Assembly: GCF_000337375.1 (NCBI RefSeq)
Contig: NZ_AOJG01000030.1
Span: 1 to 41,551, forward strand
DNA from: Halorubrum lipolyticum DSM 21995
GTDB lineage: Archaea; Halobacteriota; Halobacteria; Halobacteriales; Haloferacaceae
Reading direction: 5' to 3'
Length of the DNA stretch: 41,551 nucleotides
Shown here: positions 15,308-22,700 of the stretch, one piece after another
How positions within the stretch are numbered: position 1 is the first letter of the stretch
How the letters are laid out: each line of letters starts with the position of its first letter
The notes under the pieces: generated by a model
What the model saw: the letters and a program-made list of their open reading frames with translations, nothing else
Databases searched by the model: none
What the model was told of the DNA's origin: nothing
Position numbers and translations under genes: made by a program

Positions 15308-16057
15308 ATGGAGGTCGCGCTGGTCACGGTCGGCGACGAACTGCTCGCGGGCGACACGGTGAACACGAACGCCAACTGGCTCGCCGCGGAGCTGAGCGAC
15401 CGCGGCGTCGCCGTGAAACGGGTCCTCTCGGTACCGGACGACCGCGCAGTCATCGCGGAGCGCGTCCGGGCGTACGCCGACGCGTACGACGCCGTGATCG
15501 TCACCGGCGGGATCGGCGGCACCCCGGACGACGTGACGATGGAGGCGGTCGCGGACGCGTTCGCCCGCGAGCTGGCCCCGACCGACCTGACGCGCGAGGC
15601 GGTCGAGGGGCGGCTCGCCGAGATCCGCGAGCGGCTCCCCGACAGCGACGTCGACGTTGACGTCGAGGCGGAGGCCGCGATCCCGGAGGGAAGCCGCCCG
15701 ATATTGAACGATCCCGGGCTCGCGCCGGGCTGCGTCGTCGAGGGCGTCTACGTCATGCCGGGCATCCCCGAGGAGCTGAAGGCGATGTTCGAATCGGTCG
15801 CCGACGAGTTCGCGGGCGATCGGCGCTCGCGGTTCCTCTACACCGTCGAGCCCGAGTCGGACATCGTCCCCGCGCTGGAGGCGGCGGGCGAGCGGTTCGA
15901 CGTCGCCGTCGGCTGCTACCCCGACCGCGAGGCGGAACACAACCGCCTGAAGGTGACCGCGACCGACGAGCGCGCGCTCGGCGAAGCGACCGCGTGGCTG
16001 CTGGCGAACGTCGACGCCAGCGAGACGCCGGTGCGCCGCGACTGGGGCGGCGAGTGA
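15308..16057 (+). CDS. CinA/MoaB-like molybdopterin-binding domain protein
   Basis: A 249-residue protein with the MoCF/MogA-type domain found at the N-terminus of CinA. EVALVTVGDELLAGDTVNTN (residues 2-21) and VIVTGGIGGTPDDVTMEAVA (about 61-80) are the two nucleotide/pterin-binding signatures. The middle NDPGLAPGCVVEGVYVMPGIP and the C-terminal TATDERALGEA are as in stand-alone archaeal CinA-like proteins. The C-terminal amidohydrolase (NMN deamidase) domain of bacterial CinA is absent, as usual in archaea. A cytoplasmic nucleotide-pyrophosphatase-type role is the best guess. ATG 15308 is favoured over upstream in-frame starts because MEVALVTVGDE is the family opening. Confidence 0.85.
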   Translation: MEVALVTVGDELLAGDTVNTNANWLAAELSDRGVAVKRVLSVPDDRAVIAERVRAYADAYDAVIVTGGIGGTPDDVTMEAVADAFARELAPTDLTREAVEGRLAEIRERLPDSDVDVDVEAEAAIPEGSRPILNDPGLAPGCVVEGVYVMPGIPEELKAMFESVADEFAGDRRSRFLYTVEPESDIVPALEAAGERFDVAVGCYPDREAEHNRLKVTATDERALGEATAWLLANVDASETPVRRDWGGE

Positions 16058-16064
16058 CGGTGCG

Positions 16065-16074
16065 AAATATATAA
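16065..16074 (+). promoter_or_regulatory. TATA box of the 65-residue protein gene
   Basis: AAATATATAA, one of the strongest AT runs in the window, centred about 24 nt before GTG 16093. It points to a leaderless message and supports the reality of the small gene. Confidence 0.65.
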
Positions 16075-16092
16075 CTGCCGGCGTCGCTCCCG

Positions 16093-16290
16093 GTGACGGT
16101 CCACGAGGGACGGTCGTACCCGTACCGGCTGTCGTGGTTCGTCGTGTTCAATCCGCCGCCGGACGCGTGTTCGGACCGCCACGCCGCGCTCGTCGCCCTC
16201 GAGGACGAGCCGAACGTGTGGGACGGCTTCCGGACGTTCCGCCCCGCGCTGGTCGACCGGATCGACCGGCACGTCTCGACCGCGTTTTAA
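16093..16290 (+). CDS. Small uncharacterised protein (65 aa), leaderless GTG start
   Basis: A 65-residue protein beginning MTVHEGRSYPYRLSWFVVFN and ending in a helix-like RPALVDRIDRHVSTAF. I do not recognise a family. The codon usage and acidic/hydrophobic balance look like real haloarchaeal protein. The consensus-like TATA box immediately upstream argues for expression. It contains one Cys (SDRH region preceded by DAC) and an aromatic-rich core (SWFVVFNPPPD), consistent with a small folded domain. The TAA stop lies in a GTTTTAAAAAC patch that may carry the promoter of the following SDR gene. Confidence 0.6.
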   Translation: MTVHEGRSYPYRLSWFVVFNPPPDACSDRHAALVALEDEPNVWDGFRTFRPALVDRIDRHVSTAF

Positions 16291-16357
16291 AAACTGACTC
16301 GCGACGCCGCGTCGACCGCCGACACCGCTAACTCGCTCGCGCGCCCTCCACCGATCC

Positions 16358-17239
16358 GTGCAATCGACTCCACCGACCGACCTCGCCGACCGCGTGATCG
16401 TCCTCACGGGCGCGACCAGCGGTATCGGCCGCCGCGCGGCCGCGACGCTGGCGGAGCGCGGGGCCACCGTCGCCGCCGTCGGACGGAACCGGGAGCGGGG
16501 CGAGGCGCTCGCCGCCGAGAGCGACGCGACGGCCGGGAGGGTCCGGTTTCACCGCGCCGACCTGGCGACTCGATCGGCGGTCCGCGACCTGGCCGCCGAG
16601 CTCCGCGAGTCGTACGCCCGGCTCGACGCCCTCGCGCACAACGCCGGGCTCTCGGCGGGGTCGCGGACGGAGACCGCGGACGGGACCGAACTCACGCTCG
16701 CCGTGAACCACCTCGCGCCGTACCTCCTCACCCGCGAGCTGTTCGACCGGCTCGCCGCCTCGGCGCCCGCTCGCGTCGTCGTCACCGCCTCCGACCTCCA
16801 CCGGCGCGCGACGCTCGACTTCGACGACCTCCAACTCGCCGACGGCTACGACCCCCTCGACGCGTACGCCCGGTCGAAGCTCGCGAACGTCGCGTTCACC
16901 CTCGAACTCGCCGATCGGATCCCGGACGACGCGGGGGTCACGGCCAACTGCCTCCACCCGGGGTTCGTCCCCTCGACGAACCTGTTCCGCGACGCCGCGC
17001 TCCGGACGCGGCTCGCGGTCCGCGTCGCGGGGCTCGTCCCCGGCGTCGGGACGACGCGTCAGGCGGCGGCCGACCGCCTCGTCCGACTCGTCGCTTCGCC
17101 CGAGTACGCCGAGCGGACCGGGCGCTACGTCGGCGAGGAAGAACTGACGCCCGCGGACCCGGCGACCGATCCCGAGACGCGCGAGCGCCTCTGGACGGTC
17201 AGCGCCGACCTCGTCGGCGTCGACCCCGACTGGCCGTGA
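16358..17239 (+). CDS. Short-chain dehydrogenase/reductase (retinol-dehydrogenase-like)
   Basis: A 293-residue classical SDR. It shows the cofactor motif VLTGATSGIGRRAA (TGxxxGxG, about residues 15-28) with AVGRNRERG after beta-2, indicating NADP preference through the Arg residues. HNAGLS (NAG motif) is near residue 93, ARVVVTASD is the Ser/Thr catalytic strand, and YARSKLANVAF (about 169-179) provides the catalytic Tyr and Lys. TANCLHPGFVPS follows. It resembles the WW-domain oxidoreductase/retinol dehydrogenase-like branch. The substrate is unknown. The start is GTG 16358; no ATG lies near a plausible start. The possible promoter is the TTTTAAAA at about 16285, giving a leader of about 45 nt. 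It converges with the AGE epimerase gene with 15 nt between stops. Confidence 0.82.
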   Translation: MQSTPPTDLADRVIVLTGATSGIGRRAAATLAERGATVAAVGRNRERGEALAAESDATAGRVRFHRADLATRSAVRDLAAELRESYARLDALAHNAGLSAGSRTETADGTELTLAVNHLAPYLLTRELFDRLAASAPARVVVTASDLHRRATLDFDDLQLADGYDPLDAYARSKLANVAFTLELADRIPDDAGVTANCLHPGFVPSTNLFRDAALRTRLAVRVAGLVPGVGTTRQAAADRLVRLVASPEYAERTGRYVGEEELTPADPATDPETRERLWTVSADLVGVDPDWP

Positions 17240-17254
17240 GCGAGGCGGTCTCTC

Positions 17255-18586
17255 TCACCCGTCGGACAGCTCCGCCCGCGCGGAGCGCCACCCCTCGAAG
17301 TAGGCGCCGGCCGGGTGATAGTCGGGCTCGACGCCGGGCGGGTCCTGCGCGACGCGGTCGCCGTCGGCGTCCGCGGGCAGCCGCTTCTCGTACCAGACGC
17401 CCGCCGGGCCGCGGAAGAGGTCGGTCCGGACGAGGAACCGCCGGTGCCAGTCCCGGAGCCGGTCGGCCTCGGCGGCGTCGCCGCGAGCCGCCGCGCGCTC
17501 GGCGAGCGCCGCGGACGCGCCGATCGCCTCCGCGAGCGCCCAGCCGTACCGGTCGGCGACGATAGGCGACCCGTCGGCCGCGTGGGTGTACACGAACCCG
17601 TTCTCCGCCCAGCCGCGGTCGACGGCGGCGTCGAACAGCTCGCGAGCGCGGGCGTACCAGTCGGTGGTCGCGGTCGGCTCGTCGTCGCTCTCCGCCTCTC
17701 CCCTCTCCTCGCGTTCCCGGCCCTCACGCTCCCCGCCCTCGTACCGGTCGAGCAGCGCGAGCAGCTTGGCCCACTCGGCGTGGTGACCCGGCTGATACCC
17801 CGGTGGCCGGAACCGGTGGCGGGGCTCGTCCGCGTTGTACGCGAAGTCGTGCTCCCAGTCGGCGGTGTAGTGCTCCCAGAGGAGCCCGCCCGTCTCGGCG
17901 GCCAGGTCGACCGCGATCGCCTCGGCGACGTCTCGCACGCGGTCGAGGTACTCCGAGTCGCCCGTCGCCTCGTAGGCGGCGAGGTACGCCTCGCAGGCGT
18001 GCATGTTCGCGTTCTGACCGCGGTACGGCTCCCGCTCGGTCCAGTCGGGGTCGCAGTCGCTCCGGAGGAGCCCCCTGTCGTCGCGGAAGTGGTCGTCGAT
18101 CAGCGCGCGGGTCGCCTCGAGGTCGCGCTCGACGCCCTCGGTCCCGCCGCCCCCGATCCCGCCGCCCCCGATCCCGCCGCCCCCGATCCCGGCGTCGACC
18201 GCGCGGGCGTACGCCAGCAGGACGAACGCGTGGCCGTACGCCGACCGCGTGCGGTCGACCGGCTCGCCGTCGGCGTCGACGACGAGGTGATACCCCCCGT
18301 CGTCGGCGCGGTGCGCCTCGCGGAGGAACCGCAGGCCGTGCTCGGCGGCGTCGAGACACCAGTCGGGGCCGTCGGCGAGCGCGCCGACCGCGAAGTTGGC
18401 GATCGACCGACAGGTCGCGACGAGGTGGCGTCGGTCCCCGGCGTACGGGTTCCCGGTCGTCGGGTGGAGGAGGCGGTAGCCGCGGTCGGCGAGCGCGTCG
18501 GGGTACTGCACGCGCAGGACCGAGAGCAGCCGCGCCCGGTGCGATCGCGCCCGGGTTCGGACCGCCTCGCACGTCGTCTCGTTCAT
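17255..18586 (-). CDS. AGE-family sugar epimerase/isomerase
   Basis: A 443-residue (alpha/alpha)6-barrel protein of the N-acylglucosamine 2-epimerase/cellobiose epimerase family. Family features are SYGHAFVLLAYARAVDAG-like helix pairs (here SAYGHAFVLLAYARAVDAG), the NANMHACEAYLAAYEATGD segment and LLWEHYTADW. The catalytic-His region is FRPPGYQPGHHAEWAKLL, and DRYGWALAEAIG and YHPAGAYFEGWRSA also fit. A (IGGGG)3 linker around residue 137 comes from a 15-nt tandem repeat (18141-18190), and an Arg/Glu-rich acidic insert follows at about residues 283-305. ATG 18586 has a GGTTTTACC box about 29 nt upstream. A cytoplasmic hexose 2-epimerase or aldose-ketose isomerase is likely; the substrate is not determinable. 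Confidence 0.82.
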   Translation of the reverse strand: MNETTCEAVRTRARSHRARLLSVLRVQYPDALADRGYRLLHPTTGNPYAGDRRHLVATCRSIANFAVGALADGPDWCLDAAEHGLRFLREAHRADDGGYHLVVDADGEPVDRTRSAYGHAFVLLAYARAVDAGIGGGGIGGGGIGGGGTEGVERDLEATRALIDDHFRDDRGLLRSDCDPDWTEREPYRGQNANMHACEAYLAAYEATGDSEYLDRVRDVAEAIAVDLAAETGGLLWEHYTADWEHDFAYNADEPRHRFRPPGYQPGHHAEWAKLLALLDRYEGGEREGREREERGEAESDDEPTATTDWYARARELFDAAVDRGWAENGFVYTHAADGSPIVADRYGWALAEAIGASAALAERAAARGDAAEADRLRDWHRRFLVRTDLFRGPAGVWYEKRLPADADGDRVAQDPPGVEPDYHPAGAYFEGWRSARAELSDG

Positions 18587-18610
18587 CGGCGTCCGGTTGG
18601 GCCGCGACCG

Positions 18611-18619
18611 GGTAAAACC
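18611..18619 (-). promoter_or_regulatory. TATA box of the AGE epimerase gene
   Basis: GGTTTTACC on the minus strand, about 29 nt before ATG 18586; consistent with a leaderless or near-leaderless message. Confidence 0.5.
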
Positions 18620-18648
18620 GGTGCGTTCCGAGCGCCCGTCACGGCGAG

Positions 18649-19506
18649 TCACCACTCGGCGTAGGCGAGGTACGCCGCGCCCTCGTACTCCAGCAGCCAC
18701 GTCCCGTAGAAGTCGTCCTCCCGGATCCCCTCGTGCTCCCGGAGCCGCTCGACCACCGATCGGAAGGCGTCGTCGTCCTCGAAGTACGCGCCGTCGATCG
18801 ACTCCTCGACGACCTCGCGCTCGGCGTCCGAGAGCCCCGCGAGCACGAACAGGTACCGGTCTCGGACCCGGTCGGCGAACGTCTCCACGTCGGGCGCGAC
18901 CTCGGTCGCCTCGTACCGGTACTCGACTTCCGACGCGGTGCGAGAGTCGACGGCGACCCGGTACCGCTCCCCGTCGTAGACGAGCACGTCGTACCGTCGC
19001 TCCGGCACGAACACCGAGTCGTTCCCGACCTCGGCGGCGCTGCCGTAGCCGACGCCGAGGTCGTAGCCGTCCCCCCTGGGCGGGTCCGCCTCGGAGAGGA
19101 CCGGTTCGAGTCGGCGTCGGTCCGTCTCCGGGAGGTCCTCGAACGCGACCTCGCCCAGCTCCGGCGTCGCGTCTTCCGGATCGAAGTCGACGAGCACCTC
19201 GTACACGGTCACCTCGCTGCTCGCGATCCGCGTCTCCGAGAGCTCGTAGAAGGCCCCGTCGACCCGAACGGTGTCGACGCGGTCGAACAGCTCCGACCGC
19301 CCGCGGCGCGTGGCCGAGCCGTTTTCGAGCGCCGAGGCGACGACCTCGTACTCCTCCGAGCCGGGATCGGCCGTCGTCGACACCTCGTCGGCGATGTCGT
19401 CCGCGGTCGCCTCGGTCAGGTCGAGGACGACGGCGGGGTGGCCGCAGCCGGCGAGGGCGACGGAGAGGAGGGCGGTGCCGCTCGCGAGGAACCGGCGGCG
19501 TCGCAT
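18649..19506 (-). CDS. Predicted Tat lipoprotein, function unknown
   Basis: A 285-residue acidic protein anchored outside the membrane by lipidation. MRRRRFLASGTALLSVALAG ends at a lipobox cysteine (ALAGC, Cys21), and the paired arginines before FLASG suggest Tat export. The mature part is rich in Asp and Glu with beta-strand-like stretches (YEVLVDFDPEDATP, RRYDVLVYDGERYRVAVDS) and two C-terminal helical segments. The ending is FYGTWLLEYEGAAYLAYAEW. No catalytic motif or known domain is evident to me. It is divergent from the alpha/beta hydrolase gene at 19675. Confidence 0.7.
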   Translation of the reverse strand: MRRRRFLASGTALLSVALAGCGHPAVVLDLTEATADDIADEVSTTADPGSEEYEVVASALENGSATRRGRSELFDRVDTVRVDGAFYELSETRIASSEVTVYEVLVDFDPEDATPELGEVAFEDLPETDRRRLEPVLSEADPPRGDGYDLGVGYGSAAEVGNDSVFVPERRYDVLVYDGERYRVAVDSRTASEVEYRYEATEVAPDVETFADRVRDRYLFVLAGLSDAEREVVEESIDGAYFEDDDAFRSVVERLREHEGIREDDFYGTWLLEYEGAAYLAYAEW

Positions 19507-19611
19507 ATCGGAGGTGACAGCGAGTCTGAACGAAAGCGTTGCGGTTCCGTGAGGTGTGATGACACCCGATGAGTCATCGGAGCAGCGATCGGACCGCCGA
19601 CCGGCTTGCCA

Positions 19612-19619
19612 TTTAAAAA
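19612..19619 (+). promoter_or_regulatory. TATA-like box upstream of the alpha/beta hydrolase
   Basis: TTTAAAAA about 60 nt before ATG 19675, implying a leader of about 35 nt. A 13-nt palindrome CGATGAGTCATCG (19567-19579) lies about 40 nt further upstream in the divergent gap 19507-19674 and could be an operator. Confidence 0.45.
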
Positions 19620-19674
19620 CCACCGGATCGATCCGGCACCATTCCCACACGGGGTGGTCCCGTCTGTTCACGCA

Positions 19675-20607
19675 ATGAGGGCACAGACAGCTCCCGCGTC
19701 GGGGCGGTCGTCGACGCGAGGCGAGGGACGGTTCGCGACGGTCGAGAGAGAAGACGACCGCCGACTCGCGTACGCCGAGTACGGGACGGAGTCCGGCTCT
19801 CCGGTGGTGTTTCTCCACGGGACGCCCGGTTCGCGACGGCTCGCGGAGCTGTTCGAGCCGACGGCGCAGGACGACGATCTCCGGATACTCGCCCCGGATC
19901 GTCCCGGATACGGCCGATCCGACCCCTGGCCCGAGCGATCGATACGGGACGGCGAGCAGATCGTCCGCGCCGTGCTCGACCACGCCGGAATCGACGCCGC
20001 GCGTCTCGTCGCGTTCTCGGGCGGCGCCCCGTACGCGTTCGCGGCCGCGGCGGCGCTACCGGATCGCATCGAGCAGATAGACGTTGCCGCCGGCGCGACT
20101 CCGCCGGAGCACGCCCACGAGCGTCCGGCGGTACAGCGGGCCCTGAGCCGGATCGGGTCGGCGACGCCCTCTGTACTCGCCGCGCTGTTCCGCGCCCAGC
20201 GGTGGGTCGCACAGCGCCGCGACCCTTCGTTCGTCGTCGCCCAGTACACCACTGGGGATCCGGACACCGCCGTCCCCGATCGCGCGGCGGAGATCGTCCG
20301 GGCCGACTTCCTCGAAGCGCTTTCGCGACACCGCAGCGGCGTGGTCACCGAGTTCCGACAGACCGCGGCCGACTGGGACGTCGACTTCGAGGCGATCGAC
20401 GCGCCGGTGCGGTGCTGGCACGGCGGCGACGACGCGAACGTCCCGATCGCCGCCGTTCGACGGTTCGAGGCCACGCTCCCGACCGCCCGGCTGGAGGTAC
20501 TCGACGACGCGGACCACCTCCAGACGCTGCTCCGCTCCGTTCCCGCGATCTTGAGCGGCTCAGAGTCGCCTGCGCCGCCGACGGCGATAACCGAAACACG
20601 GATTTAA
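19675..20607 (+). CDS. Alpha/beta-fold hydrolase
   Basis: A 310-residue alpha/beta hydrolase. The oxyanion-hole strand is VVFLHGTPGSRRLAEL (about residues 43-58), followed by LAPDRPGYGRSDPW. The nucleophile elbow is VAFSGGAPYAFAAAAAL, with Ser in [A]-F-S-G-G (about residue 115). The acid is in WHGGDDANVP and the catalytic His in DDADHLQTLL (about 282). The acid and base are therefore all present. Hydrolyses an ester, amide or similar bond of unknown substrate; there is no signal peptide, so it is cytoplasmic. ATG 19675 is preferred to the longer reading from 19606, which would have to be translated across the promoter. Its TAA stop lies inside the TATA-like box of the next gene. Confidence 0.78.
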   Translation: MRAQTAPASGRSSTRGEGRFATVEREDDRRLAYAEYGTESGSPVVFLHGTPGSRRLAELFEPTAQDDDLRILAPDRPGYGRSDPWPERSIRDGEQIVRAVLDHAGIDAARLVAFSGGAPYAFAAAAALPDRIEQIDVAAGATPPEHAHERPAVQRALSRIGSATPSVLAALFRAQRWVAQRRDPSFVVAQYTTGDPDTAVPDRAAEIVRADFLEALSRHRSGVVTEFRQTAADWDVDFEAIDAPVRCWHGGDDANVPIAAVRRFEATLPTARLEVLDDADHLQTLLRSVPAILSGSESPAPPTAITETRI

Positions 20608-20610
20608 AAA
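20603..20610 (+). promoter_or_regulatory. TATA box of the HTH regulator, overlapping the upstream stop codon
   Basis: TTTAAAAA centred about 33 nt before ATG 20639; the TAA of the hydrolase gene (20605-20607) is part of the box. It suggests separate transcription of the regulator with a leader of a few nucleotides. Confidence 0.5.
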
Positions 20611-20638
20611 GAAACGCCGCGAAACCGCGGGGCGAGGG

Positions 20639-21292
20639 ATGAAACGCGTCCAGTTCGCGGCGACGTATCCGGAGCGGCTCGTGCATCCGCTTCACCGGCA
20701 GGTCATCGAGTCCGGGCCGGTCACCCGCGCCGAGCTGTTGACGTGGAGTCCCACCGCGGACGCGACGACGCTGTTCTGGTGTGACGCCGACGCGGACGCG
20801 ACGGCGCCGGTCGTCCGAGCGACCGACTCGCTCGTCGACAGCGAACTCGTCGAGGATGGAGGGGGGACGTACGCGTTCCTCCGGCAGGACGACTACGAGT
20901 TCGCACCGGCGGTGCTGGACGCGATCGCGGCCGCCCGCGTAGTCTTCCTCCCCCCGGTCGTCTTTCTGGAGACCGGCGAGGTGCGGTTCGAGGCGGTCGG
21001 GGAAGCGGGGGCGCTCGGCGCGTTTCACGAGGCGCTCACCGATCTCGGCGACGTCACCATCGAGCGGGTCCACGAGTTCGAGCGGACGGCGTCGCCGTCG
21101 CGGCTCACCGATCGGCAGCGGGCCGCGTTGGAGGCGGCGGTCGCGGCGGGGTACTACGAGGTCCCCCGCGACGGGACGATCGCTGACGTCGCCGCCGCCC
21201 TCGACTGCTCGACGAGCACGGCCGGCGAACTGGTGCGAAAGGCCGAGACCGCGGTGATCCGCGAGTTCGTCGCGGCCGGCGAGGAGGACTGA
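20639..21292 (+). CDS. Bat-type (HTH_10) transcriptional regulator
   Basis: A 217-residue predicted regulator of the haloarchaeal bacterio-opsin-activator family. The C-terminal HTH is diagnostic: LTDRQRAALEAAVAAGYYEV (about residues 153-172), DGTIADVAAALDCSTSTAGE and a final helix LVRKAETAVIREFVAAGEE. The N-terminal 145 residues form the small alpha/beta domain found in single-domain members (KRVQFAATYPERLVHPLHRQ opening), without PAS or GAF sensors. It lacks the cysteine cluster of the NarO/DmsR-type oxygen regulators, so it is not the obvious regulator of the NO reductase region. The target is unknown; the hydrolase just upstream is the nearest candidate. Confidence 0.82.
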   Translation: MKRVQFAATYPERLVHPLHRQVIESGPVTRAELLTWSPTADATTLFWCDADADATAPVVRATDSLVDSELVEDGGGTYAFLRQDDYEFAPAVLDAIAAARVVFLPPVVFLETGEVRFEAVGEAGALGAFHEALTDLGDVTIERVHEFERTASPSRLTDRQRAALEAAVAAGYYEVPRDGTIADVAAALDCSTSTAGELVRKAETAVIREFVAAGEED

Positions 21293-21315
21293 CGGGTCGC
21301 CCGAGGCGGTCTCTA

Positions 21316-21561
21316 TTATACTCGGGCGGACCCCGCGTCACCTCGCCCGCCGGCGACCGCGGCGAGCCCGAGCACGGCGAGGTCGACGACGAGCGCGGCG
21401 GTCAGGCCGAACTCGAAGAGGACGCCGGCCCCCAGCAGGGGCGCGCAGACGGCGACGACGGCGGCTGCCGGTCCGGTCCCGCGAAGCGACCTGTACGCGG
21501 CGTATCCCACGGCGGCTTGGAGGGCGAGCAGCGCGATTCCGAGCGGGGCGAGGGCGGGCAT
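21316..21561 (-). CDS. Small hypothetical membrane protein (81 aa)
   Basis: An 81-residue, Ala/Leu/Val-rich protein with two or three membrane segments (LGIALLALQAAVGYAAY, AAAVVAVCAPLLGAGVLFEF and LTAALVVDLAVLGLAAVAGG) and no recognisable family. The strong TATA-like run at 21586-21596, 25-35 nt before ATG 21561, favours a real expressed gene. It converges with the Bat-type regulator (23 nt between stops). Confidence 0.55.
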   Translation of the reverse strand: MPALAPLGIALLALQAAVGYAAYRSLRGTGPAAAVVAVCAPLLGAGVLFEFGLTAALVVDLAVLGLAAVAGGRGDAGSARV

Positions 21562-21585
21562 CGGTCGGTCGTTCTCCGCGGTCGG

Positions 21586-21596
21586 ATATATAAATA
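21586..21596 (-). promoter_or_regulatory. TATA box of the 81-aa membrane protein gene
   Basis: TATTTATATAT on the minus strand; its centre lies about 30 nt before ATG 21561. Confidence 0.6.
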
Positions 21597-21651
21597 CGGC
21601 CTGTGCGGCGCGTTCGCCGCGGGGCGGAGACGACTCACGGCCCCGGTCCGA

Positions 21652-22587
21652 TCAGTCCGCCCCGAGCGCGACGGCGAGGTCGTCGGCCACGTCCGCGACG
21701 GCCTCGGTCGCCCGATCCACCTCGCGGAGCGTCATGAAGCCGTGCACCTGGTCCGCGTAGTTCTCGTAGCGCGTCGGGACCCCGTCCCGGACCAGCCGTT
21801 CGGCGTACGCCCTCCCGCCGTCGCGCAGCGGGTCGAACCCGGCGGTGACGACCGTGGCGGGCGCGACGCCGGACACGTCGCCCGCGTTCGTCGGGTCGGC
21901 GTACGGGTTGCGCCGGTGGAGCTCGTGGTCGTAGTAACACTCCAGGAACCACTCCAGGTCGGCCTCGCTGAGGACGATGCCGGCGTGTTCCTCGACCGAC
22001 GGCTGCCCGGCCTCGACGCCGACGCCGGGGTACAAGAGCGCCTGGTAGGCGATCTCGGGGCCGTCGCGCTCGGCGGCCATGAGCGCGGCGACGGCGGCGA
22101 GCGCGCCGCCGGCCGAGTCGCCCGCGACCGCGACCTCTCCGGTCCCGTCGACCGCGTCCGGGTTGGCGGCCGCCCACTCGACCGCCGCGTACGCGTCCGC
22201 GACCGCCGCGGGGAACGGGTGTTCGGGCGCGAGCCGGTAGTCGACCGAGAGGACCGCGCAGCCGCTCTCCCGCGTGAGGTGGCGACAGAGCCAGTCGTGG
22301 GTCGCGACGCTCCCCAGCACGAACCCGCCGCCGTGGAAGAACACGGTCGTGGGGAACGGACCGTCGCCGTCGGGGAGGTAGAGCCGGGCGTCGAGGTCGC
22401 CGTCCGGCCCGGGAACTACTCCGTCGACGGTCTCCCCGACCGCGGGCGGGTTCCGGTTCCGGATCCGCATCGCCGGGCGCGTGAGCAGCCGCGCGAGCTT
22501 CAGTCCCCACCGGCTGTGCGGCAGCGGGAACCGCTCCTGACGCTCGACCGCCGCCTTCGCCTGCGGATCGATCTCGTCGGCGTGCAT
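21652..22587 (-). CDS. Hormone-sensitive-lipase family esterase/lipase
   Basis: A 311-residue alpha/beta hydrolase of the HSL (family IV, AcH) class. The oxyanion motif is TVFFHGGGFVLGS (about residues 81-93). YRLAPEHPFPAAVADA is present, the nucleophile motif is AVAGDSAGGALAAV (Ser about 160), the acid is in AGFDPLRDGG (about 255) and the His in DQVHGFMTL (about 285). All catalytic elements are intact and the length is typical. Short-acyl carboxylester hydrolysis in the cytoplasm is expected. ATG 22587 has a weak GCTTACTC box about 26 nt upstream. It is divergent from the MFS gene at 22701. Confidence 0.88.
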   Translation of the reverse strand: MHADEIDPQAKAAVERQERFPLPHSRWGLKLARLLTRPAMRIRNRNPPAVGETVDGVVPGPDGDLDARLYLPDGDGPFPTTVFFHGGGFVLGSVATHDWLCRHLTRESGCAVLSVDYRLAPEHPFPAAVADAYAAVEWAAANPDAVDGTGEVAVAGDSAGGALAAVAALMAAERDGPEIAYQALLYPGVGVEAGQPSVEEHAGIVLSEADLEWFLECYYDHELHRRNPYADPTNAGDVSGVAPATVVTAGFDPLRDGGRAYAERLVRDGVPTRYENYADQVHGFMTLREVDRATEAVADVADDLAVALGAD

Positions 22588-22700
22588 GGTCGACCCTGTG
22601 GCGAGCGGAGAGTAAGCCTTGGGGACGGCGCGGGTGAGAACCTATTTGTCGGCGTGAGCGAACACACGCACACGAAGGCCGCGGCGTCGATATCCCCACG

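Noticed and set aside
20639-21292. The Bat-type regulator as the NarO that binds the CGAAC operators
   Set aside because: It lacks the N-terminal cysteine cluster expected of that regulator and is 12 kb away.
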